Shown piece by piece: positions 29,672-38,865 of a DNA stretch of 64,000 bases. The first letter of the stretch is position 1. The number at the start of each line of letters is the position of its first letter. The notes beneath the pieces were generated by a model. The model worked only from the letters and a program-made list of their open reading frames with translations. It was not told the DNA's origin and made no database searches. This stretch comes from Dermatophagoides farinae (lineage: Eukaryota > Arthropoda > Arachnida > Sarcoptiformes > Pyroglyphidae): the NCBI RefSeq assembly GCF_024713945.1, contig NW_027461519.1, positions 124,001-188,000 of the forward strand, read 5' to 3'. Both the position numbers and the translations under genes were made by a program.

Positions 29672-30160
29672 ATGATTAACCAAATTTTACTATTCTCACG
29701 TCAAGGTAAACTAAGATATGTAAAATTTTATAACGCTATACCTGTAACAGAACGAAGTAAAAAAGTAAACGCAATCATAAATGAAATTCTTAACCGGCCT
29801 ATAGATAGTGGGTCCATTCTCGAACTTGAAAATGAAAAAATAATCTTTAGAAGATATGCTAGTTTATATTTTGTAATATGTACAGACAACCTAGAGAATG
29901 AATTGCTAATTTTACAATTTATACACTCATTAGTAGAGATTTTAGACAATTACTTTAGCAATGTTTGTGAATTAGACATTGTTTACAATTTCCTCAAAGT
30001 TTATAAGATAATAGACGAAATGGTGTGTGGTGGAGAATTGATATGTCTTAATAAAGCAATGATTATAAAAACTATCAGAAGTGAAGATAATCTTTTGCTA
30101 AATTCCCCTAAAGTAGACAAATCAGGTAATGAGGTTATTGGAAAAATTAAAAACTTATAA
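29672..30160 (+). CDS. Clathrin adaptor sigma subunit (AP-1 type most likely)
   Basis: The 162-residue product is a sigma (small) adaptin, a longin-fold subunit of the AP complexes that link cargo and clathrin. It opens with ILLFSRQGKLRYVKFY, close to the AP-1 sigma start LLFSRQGKLR. The conserved core follows: IIFRRYASLYFVICTD near residues 53-68, NELLILQFIHSLVEILDNYF near 73-92, and VCELDIVYNFLKVYKIIDEM near 95-114. The dileucine-binding surface lies in this core. The C-terminal 35 residues are divergent. AP-2 and AP-4 sigma cannot be fully excluded because some positions are mixed, but the N-terminus favours AP-1. The start is the first ATG, directly at the family start. Confidence 0.88.
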   Translation: MINQILLFSRQGKLRYVKFYNAIPVTERSKKVNAIINEILNRPIDSGSILELENEKIIFRRYASLYFVICTDNLENELLILQFIHSLVEILDNYFSNVCELDIVYNFLKVYKIIDEMVCGGELICLNKAMIIKTIRSEDNLLLNSPKVDKSGNEVIGKIKNL

Positions 30161-30325
30161 TAAATCGTGATTAATGGATTGATAAACCTTATTAAAATAA
30201 TATTTATTTTAAAAAAAATTTTGATTGATACATACAGTTTGTTTTTTTTTGCAAATCCATTTAAAGTTGATTCGTTTAAAATAATTATTTATCATTTACT
30301 ATGTTTGTTTAATTTAATTATTAAC

Positions 30326-30979
30326 ATGAAAAATATAGATAAATTAATTGAATCACTTGATGAATTAACTATTGATTTTGATAATATAAAATTATACGAT
30401 TTATATGAAATTGAACATGAACGTTTACACCGTCTACACTGTGTCTTAACAAGTACAATTAGTAACTTTTTAATTTTAAATGAGGAAGTTAGAAATATCG
30501 TTCAAAAAAAAAATGCAGCTGAACAGTGTTTATCGGATGATGCTATGGATGATACTCCTATAACTGAGCGTTTATCACGAGAGGATCGTCATAAAGGTTA
30601 TCAAAACTTATATAATGAAAAATACAGTGAAGTTATTGCAGGTGATGACGAAATTAGTCCAAAACCCAATATAGACTTTCCATTGAATGATCTAACGTTA
30701 GTCAATCAAAATGATTATGAATATATGAATACAACATTAGAAGATATGGCTGAAGGCTCAAATCAGTCTAAAACTAATACACTGAATGTTTTAAAAGATT
30801 TTGAAATAAATTTTTTAAAAATTGATATTTTGAAATTAGAATTGAAAACTATTAATAAGTTGTGCGAAGCCGTTGGAATAAGTAAAAGTAACGATGTGAA
30901 CATACAAACAAAAAAAAACGAATTAATGAAAATTCAAGAATTCATGTTAAAAGTTTTTCAATCACAATCCAATACTTAA
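30326..30979 (+). CDS. Acidic coiled-coil hypothetical protein
   Basis: The open frame extends upstream to 30168 but only with non-ATG starts, so I take the ATG at 30326, giving 217 residues. The N-terminal 70 residues are helical (KNIDKLIESLDELTIDFDN, then EIEHERLHRLHCVL). The centre is acidic and polar (DDAMDDTPITERLSREDRH). The C-terminus forms a likely coiled coil (INFLKIDILKLELKTINKLC, then NELMKIQEFMLKVFQ). No family is recognised; small kinetochore or tethering subunits share this shape, but that is only a resemblance. The stop lies 134 bases before MCM3, in the same direction. Confidence 0.6.
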   Translation: MKNIDKLIESLDELTIDFDNIKLYDLYEIEHERLHRLHCVLTSTISNFLILNEEVRNIVQKKNAAEQCLSDDAMDDTPITERLSREDRHKGYQNLYNEKYSEVIAGDDEISPKPNIDFPLNDLTLVNQNDYEYMNTTLEDMAEGSNQSKTNTLNVLKDFEINFLKIDILKLELKTINKLCEAVGISKSNDVNIQTKKNELMKIQEFMLKVFQSQSNT

Positions 30980-31113
30980 TATAATCATACTATATTAAAA
31001 CCATATTAACATTCTTGTCTTACGTTTTCTTTGCTTTTAATATAATTTTTATTATTATCCAGCTTAATATCATAATATTTTTATTGAAATAATTATTGTG
31101 ATGTACTAAATTA

Positions 31114-33566
31114 ATGTCATCTGAAATTCTAGTAAAAGATGAAATTGATCCAAATACAATTGTGTATGAAGAGTTAGAAAAACTAATTCATATTAGTTGT
31201 TTAAATGTGAGTATCCTGAATAAAATATTATTTAGAATGATTTCATTTACAGTAAAGTTAACGAATGCGTAGAAAAGAAATCTAACCGCGTTCTTCTTGA
31301 CCTAAAAACATTAAATTCTTTAGTACCAAAATTAGCATCGTATTTGATAAATGACCCTTATATTTATTATGCTGCTTTAGATGAGTCAATTAAAAACATT
31401 TCAAATGTTCTTACAACGCATGATGAAAATAATTATTTACATTATGTAGTTAATAAAGAGAAAGGAGTTAATCTAGGTATTACCGGGTGGTTGGGCGTAA
31501 ATTCTGTTACTCCACGTGGTATACACAATAGGTTAGTCAATAAGATGATTTTAGTAGAAGGTATTGTCACACGATGTGCCCCTGTAAGTTCTACTTTAAC
31601 CAAAGGTGTTTATTTCGCTGAGGCGTTAGAAAGATACTTTATTCGTGAACACAATGACAAATTTTCAATCAAACCTAAAACTGCATTATCTACAGGTATA
31701 TCATTCGAATTAGTGAAAATATCTGATGGAACTAAAGTATCGCTAGCTCATGGATTGAGTGAATATAATGATGTACAAATAATTACAATTCAGGAGGTTC
31801 CTGAAACAGTGCCAACAGGTCAATTACCTCGTGGACTTGATATTGTATGTTGCGACGATTTAGTTAATTCTTGTAAACCCGGTGATCGTATTCGGGTCAT
31901 AGGTGTCTTAAAATGCAATGTTTATAACAACTTTGGCTTAATATCAGGTTTGGCCAAGATGTTCCTGATTGTTAATAGCATCGAAGTTATTGGGAAGAGT
32001 AAAATTCCAAAAGAAATATCATTTTCTTTGATGAAACATTTTAAAGAAGTAGCGAACCATCCTAAAACTCTTGAATTAATTGCAGCCAGCATCGCTCCTT
32101 CCATTAGCGGTTTAGAAATAGTGAAGAAAGGCTTGGCTTTGCAATTAGTTGGTGGTGTCCGTAGAATAAGCAGTGTAGACAAAACTCAAATGCGAGGAGA
32201 TATTCATATTTTATTAATTGGTGATCCATCCTGTGGTAAATCTCAATTATTACGTTACATTTTAAAACTCGCCCCTTTAGCAATAAGTGCTACAGGTCGT
32301 GGTAGTAGTGCAGTTGGTCTTACCGCGGCAGTTGTTGCCGATGGTTCATCCGGACAAAGAAGATTAGAAGCCGGTGCTATGGTTTTAGCCGACGGTGGAA
32401 TTGTTTGTATTGATGAGTTTGACAAAATGAATGAGGATGATCGAGTAGCTATTCATGAAGTCATGGAACAACAGAACGTTAGCATTAATAAAGCTGGAAT
32501 TACTGCCACGTTAAATGCAAGAACTTGTGTATTAGCTGCAGCAAACCCTAATAAAGGTTCTTTTGACGACAAGCAATCATATCTAAAACAAATTAATTTT
32601 CCGGATTCGTTATTAAGTAGGTTCGATTTGATTTACCTAATAAAAGAAACTAAAACAGCGGAGCATGACAGAAGAATTGCTAAACATGTATTATCGCAAC
32701 TACAATGTACTCAAACAAATGAGTTGTATGATCAAGTTACGTTAGATCGTAATATTAAATCTGAAAGAACTGCTAATGTAATTGTACAGCCTTACAATAA
32801 GCAAATAGAAAATCCTGAAAATATGATCGTTTGGGCAAAACATCCTGCAACTACACTAGATGAAACGTTTATTTTACCGCATGGTATAAGTTCAATTTTA
32901 AATTTCGACTTTCTCAAAATTTACATTGACTATTGCAGAAACCAAATAACACCCGAACTGTCCGCTGAAGCTTGTGAAGCAATTGCTGAATTTTATTCCG
33001 AGATTCGTGACAAAATTGCACATCAAATAATATTCGAGTCCGATCCAAAATTAAATTTACCTACGCCAAGGTTGCTTGAAGCATGTATTCGATTAGCGAC
33101 AGCTCACGCTAAACTTAAAATGAAACAAACCATAGACGAAATAGACGTTGAAGAAGCAAAAAAACTGATCAGTTACACAGTTCTTAACGAAAACCTAGAT
33201 GACCTTGCAGAAGATGTTCACAACATTGATAAGGCTCCTAATTCTGTTAATAGAGCTAGGCTATATAATAATTCTAAGTTAATTGATGTTTCTTATTTAG
33301 ATTATACGCCGACAAAGCAAATCCGTGTCTCAGTTACTCCAGATAGAGATTTAATTAAAAAACAAAATTCAGAGCATGCATTAGTACAAATGCTTCACAA
33401 ACTTCACACAGAACTTGGAGAAGAATGTTGGGATATAAAATATGTTTATGCTTACGCCAAAAAACACAATATTATTAATACAAATGAAGAATTGTTGACA
33501 TTAATCACAAGATTACAAAGCTTGAATGTCTTAATGATGATCGGTGAAAAAATTTACTTAATATAA
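31114..33566 (+). CDS. MCM3: DNA replication licensing factor MCM3, two exons
   Basis: Exon 1 (31114-31206) encodes 31 residues, and a 29-nt intron (GTGAGT...ATTTAG) joins it in phase 0 to exon 2 (31236-33566), giving 807 residues. MCM3 is one of six subunits of the replicative CMG helicase. The MCM3-type N-terminal hairpin region GLSEYNDVQIITIQEVPETV near residue 200 separates it from other MCMs. Walker A GDPSCGKSQ is at about 360-368, Walker B CIDEFDKMNEDD about 60 residues later, and the arginine finger in LLSRFDLIYLI. A winged-helix-like C-terminus follows. Without exon 1 the frame has no ATG start, so the spliced model is well supported. Confidence 0.97.
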
Positions 33567-33615
33567 GTTAGATGAGTTCACTAAAAATATAGTAACGTTA
33601 AAAGAGAAATATAGT

Positions 33616-35184
33616 TTATATATTTTCTGAAACTTCCATTGATTGTTTTGTATGAGAAGTTTCGGCAATATCGCCAAGAACTGTTCCTTTTGTTTCTTTC
33701 ATAAAAAACCAAAGTACAATGAAGGCTACCAAACATGCGACAGCTAAAACGCTGTAGCTAACTCTAATATACAAATATTGTGCAATGTAAACCATTAAAA
33801 CTGCGAAAAACCAGTTAAGTGCTAAGCAAATGCTGTTGAGTTGAAACTTAAACTCGACCGGGAAAATTTCAGCAAGATACACCCACAGAATCGGACCATA
33901 ACTTATTGCGAAAGAGATAATAAAACCTATGCAACCAATTGTTGCTAAAGTTCTCGCGATATGGTTTGTTTCATCTTTGAACCAAAAAGCAATAGCAGCA
34001 GGTAAAATAGACAAAGTCATTCCACCAACACCAATAAGTAATAAAGTTCGTCTTCCTAGCTTTTCGATCAAATACAATGCTGGAATAGTTACCAAACAGT
34101 TAACGGCATTCATTATCAGACTAATAATCATAGGTTTGTCACCTGTATAACCCGCAAGTCTGAATAAAAGGTTTGAAGACGTGATGAATACGTTAATACC
34201 CGTAATTTGTTGAAAAGTGCTTAAGAATATTCCGAAAAGTAAAACTTTTCTTAGGTTTTTAGATTGTTTAAGACCATGCACGAAGCTTTTTTTCTGTCTT
34301 CTTACATTGTTGGCTTGCTGATTTGACTTGATAATTTCTGTTAATTCCTCGTCAACATTTTCTTTGTTGTGTAAAAGCTTGAGTAGTGATCTCGCGTCGT
34401 TTAGTCTTCTATGCGAAACGTAATATTGCGGTGTTTCATAGTTATATGAAAGGTGTACCAATATAATTGAAATTATTGATGCTATTATAGGAATGTAGTA
34501 GTTGTATTTAAGAAGAGCGGATACGCTATCCGGAACTTCATAATTAACAAAGTTTTCAATTGGCCATTCTCGAATCGTTCCGAAAGGAGCTATGGTTGCA
34601 AGTAGTATTCCAACTGTAATCATGAATTGATGTAGTACTCCAAATCTTCCTCGAACATTCGACGGACAAATTTCAGCTATATAGTTTGGAATGATGCAAC
34701 AAAGGTATCCAATTAGAATACCAATGATAATTCTTATGGACACTAATAAAACTAAGTACTCTGTTAAATGCATTAATAATATGTGGCATAAAATGAAAGC
34801 GATATTAGTAAAAAGAAATGCCCTTTTCAAACTCTGAACTCCCAACAATGGGTAAATTAAACAACCAACACCACCTCCTATTAATGATGCTATTTTAACA
34901 AAACCACTGTAGGATTTATACGTTTCGCATGCTATAACGGAATTTGGCGTGTCATTTATACACCATTGCTGGACCAAAGCATAATAGTCAGTCAGCGCAT
35001 TGATGATGGCTATGTTATACCCGATGTTTATCGCTGCAATTGAAAATGTGAATGAGCTCAAAAAAGGGTACCATGAGTGTTTTTTGTAGTCAGACCAAAA
35101 TACCATTGAACCTTGTCTAGAAATAGGTTCTTGTTTTTTAGATTGCCTTGGCTCAACGTAATCTTCGTTTGATCTCGGCTCCAT
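33616..35184 (-). CDS. MFS sugar transporter (hexose transporter family)
   Basis: The 522-residue product has about twelve membrane helices in two bundles with a cytoplasmic loop between them, the layout of GLUT-like hexose transporters such as PfHT and TgGT1. Diagnostic motifs are SNVRGRFGVLHQF after helix 4 (the PxxxRGR pattern), SYNYETPQYYVSH in place of PESPRYL after helix 6, FQQITGINVFITSSNLLF in helix 7 (QQxTGIN, sugar-contacting), EKLGRRTLLLIG, and VYLAEIFPVEFK before helix 11. The soluble N-terminus has about 40 residues. Substrate cannot be read from sequence, although hexose is likely. No intron is seen. The stop is 49 bases from that of MCM3, so the pair is convergent. Confidence 0.93.
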   Translation of the reverse strand: MEPRSNEDYVEPRQSKKQEPISRQGSMVFWSDYKKHSWYPFLSSFTFSIAAINIGYNIAIINALTDYYALVQQWCINDTPNSVIACETYKSYSGFVKIASLIGGGVGCLIYPLLGVQSLKRAFLFTNIAFILCHILLMHLTEYLVLLVSIRIIIGILIGYLCCIIPNYIAEICPSNVRGRFGVLHQFMITVGILLATIAPFGTIREWPIENFVNYEVPDSVSALLKYNYYIPIIASIISIILVHLSYNYETPQYYVSHRRLNDARSLLKLLHNKENVDEELTEIIKSNQQANNVRRQKKSFVHGLKQSKNLRKVLLFGIFLSTFQQITGINVFITSSNLLFRLAGYTGDKPMIISLIMNAVNCLVTIPALYLIEKLGRRTLLLIGVGGMTLSILPAAIAFWFKDETNHIARTLATIGCIGFIISFAISYGPILWVYLAEIFPVEFKFQLNSICLALNWFFAVLMVYIAQYLYIRVSYSVLAVACLVAFIVLWFFMKETKGTVLGDIAETSHTKQSMEVSENI

Positions 35185-35322
35185 AATTTTCTATAGTTAA
35201 TAATATCACAGTTACGCGAAATAATAAATATGAAATCTATTAATGCGGTGCAAAATAAAATTACTCACAAAAAAGTTATTTTCTTACACATACTTAAATT
35301 AGATAGAAGTATAGACTGTAAA

Positions 35323-35669
35323 TTAACCTCCGTGTAGCGTCGATATGAGACTGACATTTTTAACGTCGTCGAGTGGATACGACCATCGTGCGTAAACGTT
35401 TTCATCAATTAATTCCCAATCCTTGGAATCTATTAAAAAAAAAACACCAGGCCGCAATTCAAGTTCGGTGTCTGAAAAAATATAAACTAAATTTGTTACT
35501 TACAGTTCGAAAATGTGTAAATTAGACCTTCACTAGCTAAAATTTTTTTTGTAGCATATTGCATTAAACTACCTAGGGTTGGCACGTCTTTTTTGTCAAT
35601 TGTATATTCTAATTTCTTAGTTTTAGTAGCTGTGTCCGGATATCCGAATAGAGTAAAAGTAATAGACAT
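35323..35669 (-). CDS. URM1: Ubiquitin-related modifier 1 (URM1), two exons
   Basis: Minus-strand exons are 35504-35669 and 35323-35471, joined over a 32-nt intron (GTAAGT...TTTCAG), giving 104 residues. URM1 is a beta-grasp sulfur carrier needed for 2-thiolation of tRNA wobble uridines and also acts as a protein modifier. The C-terminal half reads ELRPGVFFLIDSKDWELID, then NVSLISTLHGG, matching the family's RPGILVLIND.DWEL and FISTLHGG. The protein ends exactly at Gly-Gly, whose C-terminus is thiocarboxylated. Length fits URM1 (about 100). Unspliced, the gene is missed because the intron shifts frame. Its start is 88 bases downstream of the stop of the next minus-strand gene. Confidence 0.95.
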
Positions 35670-35756
35670 TAGTCAATAAAAGAAGTTAGAAACAATAAAA
35701 CTCAATAACACTTTTTTAGTTTTGTCTTCTCAAATATAATAGAATGGACAATTAGC

Positions 35757-36323
35757 TTATGTGTGTTTAAACCTTGAGAAAGTGTACAATAAAGAAAATA
35801 AAAATACTGTGGTAGCTAATAAATGACTTATAGCTACTAAAGTGCATAGATCAGACCATTGCTTTTGATACACTTCTATAAAATGTTCTATTTGATCTGA
35901 CTCATAGAGAGATGGAGTTTCAATAGAAAAAAAACTAAAAAAGCCGAGTAAATATTCGCAGATGATGAGAACAAGAAGAGGAAATCTTCTGTTACGTATT
36001 TCTTTTTGAGTTTTTCCATGTACCGAATAAGTTTCTTTTATTCGCCATGCAATGCGAATATTGATTGCAGAGCAAACTTAAACAAGATGTGTGACCGACA
36101 CTTACAAGAACATAAAATTGCACATATAATGTATTTTTGTGAGATGATACTTAAACTGCTTCGGTTAACTACGAAATTTCAGCTTGGAAAACATACTATT
36201 GAATACGATTATCACTACGAACAAAACGAGGAAGTTTACAGCTACCGTTGTACCGTAATGATCTGAATCATTTACTTTATACAATTCTATAGGCCCCAGT
36301 TTATTTGATTTTAAAATATTCAT
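35757..36323 (-). CDS. Four-helix membrane protein of unknown function, three exons
   Basis: Minus-strand exons are 36197-36323, 36106-36168 and 35757-36076, with introns of 28 nt (GTATGT...CGTAG) and 29 nt (GTAAGT...TTTAAG), giving 169 residues. The second acceptor is AAG rather than TAG. Four hydrophobic segments are visible: VAVNFLVLFVVIIVFNI, YIICAILCSFCSAINIRIAW, FPLLVLIICEYLLGFFSFFS and LVAISHLLATTVFLFSLLYTF. A basic loop (RIKETYSVHGKTQKEIRNRR) separates helices 2 and 3, and an acidic loop helices 3 and 4. I recognise no family. Both splices are supported because they join three frames without a stop and extend one hydrophobic pattern. Confidence 0.65.
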
Positions 36324-36413
36324 TAGAGGCTTAGCATGTCAAAACATTGTGGCGATATATGGAATTAATAAAATTATATTGAATAACGCACGTTTAGCGT
36401 TTCTTAAATTGAA

Positions 36414-36587
36414 TTATTTATTCTTTATTAATTTTTTTGAATTAACATCATTCTTTTTTTTAGTATTAGAAATTTGATTAAACTGTTGGGCTAATTTTTG
36501 TACATTAGTGAGTTCTGGGGGCTGAGCAGCTTCTGCTTTGGATTTAGCCTGGCTGTTGAATTTTTTAATTAAATCGTCAATGGGCAT
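36414..36587 (-). CDS. Small hydrophilic ORF, 57 residues
   Basis: An ATG-initiated minus-strand frame encodes a 57-residue polar protein starting MPIDDLIKKFNSQAKSKAEA, with a helical centre (NVQKLAQQFNQISN) and a lysine- and asparagine-rich tail. It sits in a local patch of higher GC content between two AT-rich spacers, which favours real coding. It could be the last exon or the whole of a small gene; no upstream exon is evident. The family is unknown. Confidence 0.4.
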   Translation of the reverse strand: MPIDDLIKKFNSQAKSKAEAAQPPELTNVQKLAQQFNQISNTKKKNDVNSKKLIKNK

Positions 36588-36835
36588 ATCGTGAAAGTGT
36601 TTAAATAATTTGTTTTTTATTTTTATTAATACAAAATAATCAAGTGTGTAGTCGTCTAATATTTGAAAAAAAAAATAATTAATAAAAAAAATTGTGTATG
36701 TTATTACTATATTATTTTTCGATTATATTTCATCGATGAGTTCTTTGTAAGATGATTATTGTTGTTTAAGTATAAGATTGAATAAAAAGCTATACTCTTG
36801 TGCTTTTAATATTAGTTACAGTAAAAAGAAATAAT

Positions 36836-37975
36836 ATGGATAACTATTATGAGATTTTAAAAAAGTTTGCAGAATGTCAATATCAGTATCCTAAGAATTC
36901 TTCAAATTATAGTTCGCAGATTTTCAAAAAACTCAAAGATTTAAGAATATTGTGTAGAAATTTAGTTTACATCGTAGGACTACCGATACATTACTCGGAA
37001 AATGAACATTTATTAAAGAACTTCGAATATTTTGGAAAATACGGCAATGTGTTAAGCGTCATAGTTAATAAAAAACCAGCTGCGCGTGAACGCTATAAAA
37101 AAAAAAGTTGTGCAGTGTACGTAGCCTTTTCGAGTAATAGGGAAGCTTTGTTCGCCATAAAAGACATCCACAATTCTTGGTTGAACGGAAACAAGATCCG
37201 TGCGTCTTTTGGCACAACTAAGTACTGCAGTAATTTTATAATGCGGCTGAATTGTACAAATAAATCATGTCATTTTTTACACGAATTAGGTCCCGTTGAA
37301 GACACTTTTACTGTACAAGAACTTAAAAATGGGAGTATCCATTACTTCGAGACTGTCTCTAAGGCGGTTTTTAATGAAAATATCGGGTTAGCTCCCGATG
37401 ACAGCCTTAACAGCAGTTTACTCGGCTTGACTGAGCAAGAAGTTATTAAACTATATTACCAAAACAACGATATAATAGAAAAAATACTGCCTGATTTTGC
37501 GAGCAAGCATTGTTTGACTAAAGTGAAAATGTTGCCGAAAATTGATAAAAAAAATGATCAATGCTCAAGTCCTATTACGCCTCGAGTTATTGGAACCAAA
37601 AATGATGACAAAACCAGTTCTGTGTATTTCGACGCGAGTGAACGTGTGTGGTGCTCGCCTATCACAAACTCAACTTGCTCAGACAGCATTGGTTATGAAT
37701 CGAGAGAACCTTTGAACGATTGTTCACATCTAGAAATTGAACTGTTTTTTCCAGAAAATTTGATAGTACATCCTTCACTGCGCCAATTATTCGCAGACGA
37801 TTCTCGATTCTATTCTTCCGCTAGTTTAGATAATTATTTAGCTCTTCCAATGAAGTTCAAAATCAATGATTACCAAGATTCAAATAAGAAATTTAGTCGG
37901 GCTATTTTTAGTAGTTCCAAGAAGAAGAGCAATGTCATCTTTTTAAATTCAAACTTAGTAAGTGACATGATATAG
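36836..37975 (+). CDS. NOT4-like RRM and CCCH zinc-finger protein without RING domain
   Basis: The 379-residue product matches the middle of NOT4/CNOT4, an E3 ligase of the CCR4-NOT complex. The RRM starts CRNLVYIVGLPIHYSEN near residue 42, with the lineage-typical FEYFGKYGNVLSVIVNKK and a second RNP-like SCAVYVAFSSNREALFAIKD. It is followed by KIRASFGTTKYCSNFIMRLN and the CCCH finger CTNKSCHFLHELG, exactly as in NOT4 (GTTKYCSYFL...C...C..LHELG). In NOT4 a RING finger precedes the RRM; here only about 40 residues precede it and no cysteine-rich RING exon is seen upstream. The C-terminal half is low in conservation. The start is the ATG at 36836, since the frame before it has no ATG. Confidence 0.8.
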   Translation: MDNYYEILKKFAECQYQYPKNSSNYSSQIFKKLKDLRILCRNLVYIVGLPIHYSENEHLLKNFEYFGKYGNVLSVIVNKKPAARERYKKKSCAVYVAFSSNREALFAIKDIHNSWLNGNKIRASFGTTKYCSNFIMRLNCTNKSCHFLHELGPVEDTFTVQELKNGSIHYFETVSKAVFNENIGLAPDDSLNSSLLGLTEQEVIKLYYQNNDIIEKILPDFASKHCLTKVKMLPKIDKKNDQCSSPITPRVIGTKNDDKTSSVYFDASERVWCSPITNSTCSDSIGYESREPLNDCSHLEIELFFPENLIVHPSLRQLFADDSRFYSSASLDNYLALPMKFKINDYQDSNKKFSRAIFSSSKKKSNVIFLNSNLVSDMI

Positions 37976-38332
37976 CTTAGAGTAGCTTATGCATTAATAA
38001 ATAAAAATGTTTTTATCATGCTATTTAAAACAATACTAAATGTTATGTCAGTGTTTAATTAACTAAGTCTTTCATTTTGATATTATTTAAATCGTATCAA
38101 AAATTTTGATCCTCGACAATCAAACTATTGTTAAATAAAGCATTGTCTTGTTTAGTATTTAATACTTGTAGACTAGGTTAAATTTGTTTAATAAGGAATC
38201 AGTTCCTTTTTAGATCGATCAGATTTATATTCGATTTAATATTATTTTATTAATAAATTAAGATAAAACCTAATTCAAATTTAAGCTCGTTTATCGGCTC
38301 GAACAAAGTCAATTTAGATTTTAGTTTTAAAA
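37976..38332. other. AT-rich intergenic region
   Basis: About 357 bases between two genes on the same strand. The sequence is AT-rich with several short direct TTTAAT/TTAATA-like words but no clear tandem repeat, open frame or RNA gene. It likely holds the 3' region of the NOT4-like gene and the promoter of V-ATPase G. Confidence 0.35.
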
Positions 38333-38732
38333 ATGCTAAATCCATTTATCGAAAAGTTGATCTTAGCAGAACAAGAAGCTGAAGAAATAATAAAAAAAGC
38401 TAAAGATAGTAAGTGTAAATTCGAGTTAGATTTCAGATTGGTTGTTAAAAATAGAAGAAGGTCGCAAGGCTGGAGAAGAAATTTGCCAAAAGTTTCGCGA
38501 AAATGAAGAAAAAAATTTAATTGAACGCATGAAAAATCTCGATGAGGAAAAAAACCTTGAAGAGCAAAACGTTAAAATCTTTAAAGAAAAACAAGAGGAA
38601 ATGGAAAAGATGTTTATAAAAAATAAAATGTTAGCTATTGAGTTTGTGATGAATAAGTTGTTTGCCGTAAACACTAATATTGATCAGACTACAAGTAGGT
38701 ATTTAAAGCAAAGTTTATTTTCAATTATTTAG
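38333..38732 (+). CDS. V-type proton ATPase subunit G, two exons
   Basis: Exons 38333-38408 and 38437-38732 join over a 28-nt intron (GTAAGT...TTTCAG) to give 123 residues. Subunit G forms, with subunit E, the peripheral stator stalk of the vacuolar proton pump. The N-terminus LNPFIEKLILAEQEAEEIIK follows the family pattern (LLxAExxAxEIIxxAR), and the rest is one long charged coiled coil, rich in Lys and Glu. Length is right for subunit G (about 115-125). Near the 3' end a second possible intron, GTAGGT...TTTAG of 38 nt from 38696, would swap the last residues for TGQVNNTG, ending at 38756; the unspliced end is equally open. Identification rests on pattern and length. Confidence 0.7.
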
Positions 38733-38865
38733 CGGGACAAGTGAATAATACTGGGTAGTTGTAATTTTTTAATTTATTATAATTTTATCCAAAGAAATAA
38801 TATTTTCGTGACTGTTGTTATGGCTTAAATTAACTCTTGTTATACTTCAACGAAACCTGAACAGC

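Noticed and set aside
36006-36266. An 86-codon plus-strand ORF.
   Set aside because: It is antisense to all three exons of the spliced membrane protein gene and reads as a shadow frame.
36165-36323. A 52-residue minus-strand ORF with a C-terminal hydrophobic segment that looked like Sec61 beta.
   Set aside because: A 28-nt intron inside it (36169-36196) joins its frame to two further exons with more membrane helices. The spliced model explains all the open frames, and the Sec61 beta resemblance was superficial.
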